64,000 nt of DNA, from the NCBI GenBank assembly GCA_016699855.1, contig CP064988.1:372001-436000 (forward strand), written 5' to 3'. The translations under genes and the position numbers were made by a program. Positions 60,575 through 64,000 of the stretch are shown here, one piece after another. The notes beneath the pieces are model-generated. The model did no database searches. It was not told the DNA's origin and saw nothing but the letters and a program-made list of their open reading frames with translations. Source of the DNA: Rhodospirillales bacterium. GTDB taxonomy: Bacteria > Pseudomonadota > Alphaproteobacteria > Reyranellales > Reyranellaceae. Position 1 is the first letter of the stretch. Every line of letters begins with the position of its first letter.

Positions 60575-60950
60575 TGTCGTATCTCCATCAATCTATGTTC
60601 GATGCCCGACCCGCGGCTCCACTTGGGCTTGGGATGCCCGGGTCTCTGAGGTCATCGTTGCGTCTGAAGCCGAAATTGGCCGCCGGTCCGACCGGCCTCC
60701 AAGACGCTCTTGGCTTCGTGATGAACGTCTTATCGTCAAAATACTTAAAGTGAATCGTTAAGTCAACAGAAGTTCTATTAATTAATTAGATAGAGTTCTC
60801 AGAACGTTGATTTTAAATGAAAAACTACTTAATTATTTTCTCTATTTCAATTCTTACCGGCACAGCCTGTCAAAATTTTCGGTGCCGTTTCCTATTCGAG
60901 CGCCGCGACCACCCCCATCGCCTCAGCGCGCCGCGAGCTGTGGGCAGGAC
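60575..60950 (-). other. leader and AT-rich promoter island of flp copy 2
   Basis: No gene is seen here. 60575-60737 is the leader of about 160 bases, nearly identical to that of copy 3, with a small hairpin CCGGT-CCG-ACCGG at 60683-60695. 60732-60870 is an AT-rich island including the promoter. 60870-60950 is GC-rich non-coding sequence upstream of the second repeat unit. Confidence 0.6.
60738..60766 (-). promoter_or_regulatory. promoter of flp copy 2 (TTGACT-N17-TATTTT)
   Basis: On the minus strand -35 TTGACT (60761-60766) and -10 TATTTT (60738-60743) are 17 bases apart. The -10 lies 164 bases before the ATG, the same distance as in copy 3. Confidence 0.7.
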
Positions 60951-60961
60951 CCAGAACGCCG

Positions 60962-61002
60962 AAGGCGCGCGGCCGAGGGATGGTCCCTCTTCCGCGCGCC
61001 TT
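60962..61002 (-). terminator. 3' hairpin of flp copy 3
   Basis: Equivalent of the hairpin at 60321-60361. The arms GAAGGCGCGCGG and CCGCGCGCCTTC pair over 12 bp here because the outer base also matches. It follows the flp copy 3 stop by 52 bases; a second hairpin at 61014-61038 lies closer to the stop. Confidence 0.6.
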
Positions 61003-61053
61003 CGGTGGGAAGGCGGTGGGCGGCTAGGCCGCCCACCGGATTCCGATGTTCGC

Positions 61054-61215
61054 TTAGAGCTTGGTCGAGACGTTCGTCATCGTGCCGGTGATGCCGGTGC
61101 CGACGGCGGTGAACGCCACGATGCCAGCCACCGAGACCAGGGCCGCGATCAGGCCGTACTCGATCGCCGTGGCGCCGGCGTCATCCTTGACGAGCTTGCG
61201 GAACATGGACAGCAT
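61054..61215 (-). CDS. flp: Flp/Fap-type pilin, copy 3
   Basis: A 53-residue type IVb pilin identical to copy 2 except Thr43 for Ser43 (GTGITGTM versus GTGISGTM). It has its own promoter (61379-61407), leader and 3' hairpins. It is the most upstream gene of the pilus locus and is separated from fabF by an AT-rich intergenic region. Confidence 0.93.
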   Translation of the reverse strand: MLSMFRKLVKDDAGATAIEYGLIAALVSVAGIVAFTAVGTGITGTMTNVSTKL

Positions 61216-61581
61216 TGTCGTATCTCCATCAATCTATGTTCGATGCCCGACCTGCGGCTCCACTTGGGCTTGGGACGCCCGGGTCTCTGTGGTCATCGTT
61301 GCGTCTGAAGCCGAAATTGACCGCCGGTCCGACCGGCGCCCAAGACGCTCTTGGCTTCGTGATGAACGTCTTGGGAGGAATATACTTAATGTTAAATATT
61401 AACTCAACAGTTGTTTAAGTATTCATTTAGAGTAACTTTATAGCGAATTGATATATATAATAAAAATGGCAAAATTATTTTTTCAGCATGCGGCTTTCAG
61501 GCGATTTTGAACGTGCATTGGCGGTGAAAACGACGCGAAAGGCGGCCGCTCACAAACGCCCATGAACGACGTTGGAACGCC
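61216..61581 (-). other. leader and AT-rich promoter island of flp copy 3
   Basis: No gene is seen here. 61216-61378 is the leader repeated from copy 2. About 61373-61490 is strongly AT-rich and holds the promoter. 61490-61581 is the GC-richer stretch downstream of the fabF stop; no clear terminator for fabF is seen in it. Confidence 0.6.
61379..61407 (-). promoter_or_regulatory. promoter of flp copy 3 (TTGAGT-N17-TATATT)
   Basis: On the minus strand -35 TTGAGT (61402-61407) and -10 TATATT (61379-61384) are 17 bases apart. The -10 is 164 bases before the ATG, and it has the best -10 match of the three pilin promoters. Confidence 0.7.
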
Positions 61582-62841
61582 TCAGACCGCGCCGAAAATC
61601 ACGGAGGCGTTGGTGCCGCCGAAGCCGAAGGAATTCGACAGCGCGCGGCGCACCGGCCGTTCCTTGGCCACGTGGGGCACCAGATCCAAGTCGCAACCCT
61701 CGGACGGGTCGTCCAGGTTGAGGGTCGGCGGCACGGTCTGCTCGACGATCGACTTGATGGCGAAGATCGCCTCGATCGCGCCGGCGGCGCCCAGCAGGTG
61801 GCCGGTGGCCGACTTGGTGGACGACATCGACAGCTTGTAGGCATCGGCGCCGAACAGCCGCTTGACCGCGCCCAGCTCGATCTCGTCGCCCAACGGCGTG
61901 CTGGTGCCGTGCGCGTTGATGTAGTCGATGCCGTCGACGCCGATCCCCGCCCGCTTCAGCGCCGCCCGCATGGCCCGGAAACCGCCGTCGCCGTCCTCGG
62001 CCGGAGCCGTGATGTGGTGGGCGTCGCCCGACAGGCCGTAGCCGATCACCTCGGCGTAGATGCGCGCGCCGCGCTTGCGGGCGTGCTCGTACTCCTCGAG
62101 CACGACGGCGCCGGCGCCCTCGCCCATCACGAAGCCGTCGCGGCCCTTGTCCCACGGCCGCGACGCCTTGGTCGGCGTCTCGTTGAAGCCCGTCGACATG
62201 GCGCGGCAGGCGTTGAAGCCGGCGTAGCCCAGCCGGCAGATCGCCGCCTCGGCGCCGCCGGCCACCATGACGTCGGCGTCGTCCAGCGCGATCAGGCGGG
62301 CGGCGTCGCCGATGGCGTGCGCCCCGGTCGAGCAGGCCGTGACCACGGCGTGGTTGGGGCCCTTGAGGCCGTACTTGATCGAGACCTGGCCGGACGCGAG
62401 GTTGATCAGGGCCGAGGGGATGAAGAACGGCGAGAGCCGGCGCGGGCCCTTCTCCTTGATCGTCAGCGAGCCCTCGTAGATCGTCTGCAGGCCGCCGATG
62501 CCCGAGCCGATCATGACGCCGGCGCGCTCGCGGTCCTCGTCGGTGGCCGCCGTCCAGCCGGAATCCTCGATCGCCTGGCTGGCCGCCGAGACTCCGAACA
62601 CGATGAACGGGTCGACCTTCCGCTGGTCCTTGGGCGGCATGTAGAGGTCGGCGTTGAAGTGGCCGTTGGCCTTGTCGCCGCGCGGCACCTCGCCGCCGAT
62701 CTTGGTCGGCAGATCCGAAACGTCGAACGACTGGATGCCGCGGATGCCGGATTCACCGGCGATCAGGCGCTTCCACGTGGTGTCCACCCCGTCGCCGAGC
62801 GGAGTCACCATACCCATGCCGGTCACGACCACACGCCGCAT
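61582..62841 (-). CDS. fabF: 3-oxoacyl-[acyl-carrier-protein] synthase II, FabF
   Basis: A 419-residue condensing enzyme of fatty-acid elongation (malonyl-ACP plus acyl-ACP). The catalytic triad is Cys170 (VTACSTGAH), His311 (NAHGTSTPLGD) and His348 (SATGHLLGAAG); the C-terminal loop SFGFGGTNAS is also typical. The ATG at 62841 was chosen over a GTG six codons upstream because GGCGGA lies five bases before it and the protein starts MRRVVVTG like other FabF. It follows acpP on the same strand in the standard fabG-acpP-fabF order. Confidence 0.96.
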   Translation of the reverse strand: MRRVVVTGMGMVTPLGDGVDTTWKRLIAGESGIRGIQSFDVSDLPTKIGGEVPRGDKANGHFNADLYMPPKDQRKVDPFIVFGVSAASQAIEDSGWTAATDEDRERAGVMIGSGIGGLQTIYEGSLTIKEKGPRRLSPFFIPSALINLASGQVSIKYGLKGPNHAVVTACSTGAHAIGDAARLIALDDADVMVAGGAEAAICRLGYAGFNACRAMSTGFNETPTKASRPWDKGRDGFVMGEGAGAVVLEEYEHARKRGARIYAEVIGYGLSGDAHHITAPAEDGDGGFRAMRAALKRAGIGVDGIDYINAHGTSTPLGDEIELGAVKRLFGADAYKLSMSSTKSATGHLLGAAGAIEAIFAIKSIVEQTVPPTLNLDDPSEGCDLDLVPHVAKERPVRRALSNSFGFGGTNASVIFGAV

Positions 62842-62885
62842 CGATCCGCCCCGTGTCACGCGCGCGGCGCCAGTGCCGCGTCGAC

Positions 62886-62969
62886 GATGGCGCCGGCCCG
62901 CCCGGCCCGGACGGCCGGCGCGCCGGCGATGGCGCCGGTCCGCCCGCCGCGGGCGGCCGGCGCGGCGCC
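62886..62969. repeat. two tandem 42-bp GC-rich repeats between acpP and fabF
   Basis: GATGGCGCCGGYCCGCCC starts a 42-base unit at 62886 and again at 62928. The units differ at several positions, and each can fold on itself through GGCC/GGCGC-rich arms. The 13-base word GCGCGGCGCCAGT also occurs on both sides (62866 and 62961). The repeat fills the gap between acpP and fabF and may set their relative expression (inference). Confidence 0.5.
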
Positions 62970-62971
62970 AG

Positions 62972-63205
62972 TCAGCTGTGGGATTCGATGAACTTCACGG
63001 CGTCGCCGACGGTCTGGATCTTCTCGGCCGCGTCGTCCGGGATCTCGATGCCGAACTCCTCCTCGAACGCCATGACCAGCTCGACCGTGTCGAGGCTGTC
63101 GGCGCCGAGATCGTCGATGAACTTGGCCTCGCCCTTGACCTGGGCGTCCTCCACGCCGAGGTGCTCGATGACGATCTTCTTCACGCGGTCGGCGACATCG
63201 CTCAT
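62972..63205 (-). CDS. acpP: acyl carrier protein, AcpP
   Basis: A 77-residue acidic carrier of fatty acyl chains. The phosphopantetheine attachment site is Ser37 in LGADSLDTVELVMAFEEEFG, at the standard position. The N-terminus MSDVADRVKKIVIEHLGVED is typical of alphaproteobacterial AcpP. GAGGAAC precedes the ATG. It lies between fabG (507 bases upstream) and fabF (130 bases downstream). Confidence 0.97.
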   Translation of the reverse strand: MSDVADRVKKIVIEHLGVEDAQVKGEAKFIDDLGADSLDTVELVMAFEEEFGIEIPDDAAEKIQTVGDAVKFIESHS

Positions 63206-63712
63206 GTTCCGTTCCTCTGTGGTTCTTCTCGTCGTGCCGGACGCGCCCGCACGCTCTCCCGCCGACGGGGAGCCGGCCAAAGGTCGGCTTACCTAACACG
63301 TTTCATTTTTCCCCGCCAGCCGCCGAAAAGCGAGGAAAAACAAGGCGATTCAGTGTTCCCGCGCATTCCGCGCACAGCCCCGGGGAGCGTCTGCGCGCGC
63401 GCTGGACGGTCCACGATCTGTCTTCCCTTCTCCCTCGTCTCCTGGGCAGAAGGTCACAAACTCCCTCCCCCCTTGTGGGGGAGGGCTGGGGTGGGGGGTG
63501 TCTCAGGTTGCGATGATCGCGATCGAGCGGCGACGCTGAAGCGGGGCGCGAAGCGAATTCCCTGCGATAGCCCCCCCCCACCCCAACCCTTCCCCGTAAG
63601 GGGGGCGAGGGAGAAAAAGGAAGCGCGCCGCCTCAAACTGCATGAACTCGCCGGCCCCGCGTCGGGGATGGCGCGGATACGTCGAAATCCGCCCCGCACC
63701 CCCGCCATCCCG
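63206..63712. other. 507-base intergenic region between fabG and acpP
   Basis: No gene is supported here. It holds the acpP leader and promoter region (nearest acpP, including an AT-richer stretch at about 63300-63345) and a long inverted repeat element at 63461-63612. The unusual length of this gap in a normally tight fab cluster is explained largely by that element. Confidence 0.6.
63461..63612. repeat. long inverted-repeat (REP/MITE-like) intergenic element
   Basis: The left arm (63461-63500, CTCCCTCCCCCCTTGTGGGG...) and right arm (63570-63612, ...CCCTTCCCCGTAAGGGGGGC) are imperfect reverse complements of about 40 bases, separated by about 70 bases. Each arm also contains its own small hairpin (CCCCCTTGTGGGGG; CCCCGTAAGGGG). 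Elements of this look are scattered between genes in many alphaproteobacteria. There is no coding capacity. Confidence 0.7.
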
Positions 63713-64000
63713 TCAGATCATCGCCATGCCGCCGTTGATGTGCAGGGTCTGGCCGGTGACGTAGGCGGCCTCGTCGGAGGCGAGGTAGACGACGCCGGCG
63801 GCGATCTCGGCCGGCGTGCCCAGTCGGTCGGCCGGCACGCGGGCGAGGATGCCTTTTTTCTGCTCGTCGGTGAGCACGTCGGTCATCGGCGTGGCGATGA
63901 AGCCGGGGGCGACGCAGTTGACCGTGATGTTGCGCGACGCCAGCTCCTGGGCCAGCGACTTCGACATGCCGATCAGGCCGGCCTTGGCGGCGGCGTAGTT
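63713..64000 (-). CDS. fabG: 3-oxoacyl-[acyl-carrier-protein] reductase, FabG (partial, 5' end outside window)
   Basis: The last 95 residues of an SDR reductase of fatty-acid synthesis. The window opens on NYAAAKAGLIGMSKSLAQEL, which includes the catalytic Tyr-x3-Lys, then NCVAPGFIATPMTDVL and the closing VTGQTLHINGGMAMI typical of FabG. The stop at 63713 and the gene order fabG-acpP-fabF support the assignment. Confidence 0.95.
   Translation of the reverse strand, partial: NYAAAKAGLIGMSKSLAQELASRNITVNCVAPGFIATPMTDVLTDEQKKGILARVPADRLGTPAEIAAGVVYLASDEAAYVTGQTLHINGGMAMI

Larger units (their letters stand above)
60310..60731 (-). repeat. direct repeat unit 1 (flp copy 2 with leader and 3' hairpins)
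   Basis: This 422-bp stretch is nearly identical to 60951-61372 (offset 641 bases). It covers the 3' hairpins, the whole flp copy 2 gene and its leader up to about the transcription start. Only a few substitutions are seen, one of them changing a codon. The promoter just beyond the repeat edge keeps the same spacing in both units although the flanks have diverged. Confidence 0.85.
60951..61372 (-). repeat. direct repeat unit 2 (flp copy 3 with leader and 3' hairpins)
   Basis: Second unit of the 422-bp direct repeat, covering the hairpins at 60962-61002 and 61014-61038, flp copy 3 and its leader. The high identity, including non-coding parts, points to a recent tandem duplication or gene conversion. 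Confidence 0.85.

Noticed and set aside
60310..61372. CRISPR array or insertion sequence in the repeated region near the pilin genes
   Set aside because: Only two long repeat units, each containing a pilin gene; no short regularly spaced repeats, no transposase and no target duplications.

Overview
The window is high-GC, densely coded DNA from an alphaproteobacterium. Pointers are the cbb3 oxidase genes with Fnr-type boxes, an FnrN-style cysteine pattern (C-X2-C-X7-C), the cpa/tad pilus genes, many family III CoA-transferases and Baeyer-Villiger-type monooxygenases, and the fabG-acpP-fabF block. A soil or aquatic Rhodospirillales/Hyphomicrobiales-like heterotroph fits, but the genus cannot be fixed from sequence alone.

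Layout. (1) 1-6.3 kb is a low-oxygen module: ccoN-ccoO, a DUF2189 membrane protein, a TauE/SafE-like protein, an Fnr regulator with iron-sulfur cysteines, two small conserved proteins and a tandem universal stress protein. Three TTGAY-N4-RTCAW boxes lie in its intergenic regions. (2) 6.3-14 kb holds a CoA-transferase, two molybdenum hydroxylase large subunits without visible small or medium subunits, and a frameshifted flavin monooxygenase. (3) 14.2-31.8 kb is a ureide (biuret/carboxybiuret-like) catabolic island: FCD-type GntR regulator, AtzF-like allophanate hydrolase, a five-gene Dpp-type ABC transporter, AtzG/AtzE/AtzH-like genes, a 2-hydroxyacid dehydrogenase, a BMP-family ABC transporter and two isochorismatase-fold hydrolases. 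A shared TGTATGCAAA motif lies upstream of both substrate-binding-protein genes. (4) 32-37 kb is a translationally coupled GH1 glucosidase / glucokinase / formate dehydrogenase unit. (5) 37-42.1 kb, minus strand, has a second monooxygenase, two acyl-CoA dehydrogenases and a GrdB/PrdB-like gene whose frame is crossed by an in-frame TGA followed by a SECIS-like hairpin: a probable selenoprotein with a UxxC motif. (6) 42.4-48.1 kb carries a small membrane protein, a hydratase / CoA-transferase / citramalyl-CoA lyase-like operon, a luciferase-family oxidoreductase and an SDR. (7) 48.1-61.2 kb is a full tad/cpa Flp-pilus locus with three flp pilin genes; two lie in a 422-bp direct repeat, and each pilin has a near-consensus promoter inside an AT-rich island. 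(8) 61.6-64 kb is fabF, acpP and the 3' part of fabG.

Five genes (monooxygenase at 12.3-14.0 kb, second ABC ATPase at 21.5 kb, atzE-like at 22.7 kb, isochorismatase at 28.9 kb, acyl-CoA dehydrogenase at 38.8 kb) are interrupted by single-base shifts while both halves stay well conserved. These look more like indel sequencing errors or very recent lesions than old pseudogenes. The TGA in the GrdB-like gene differs: the frame does not change, and the codon sits exactly at the redox position.
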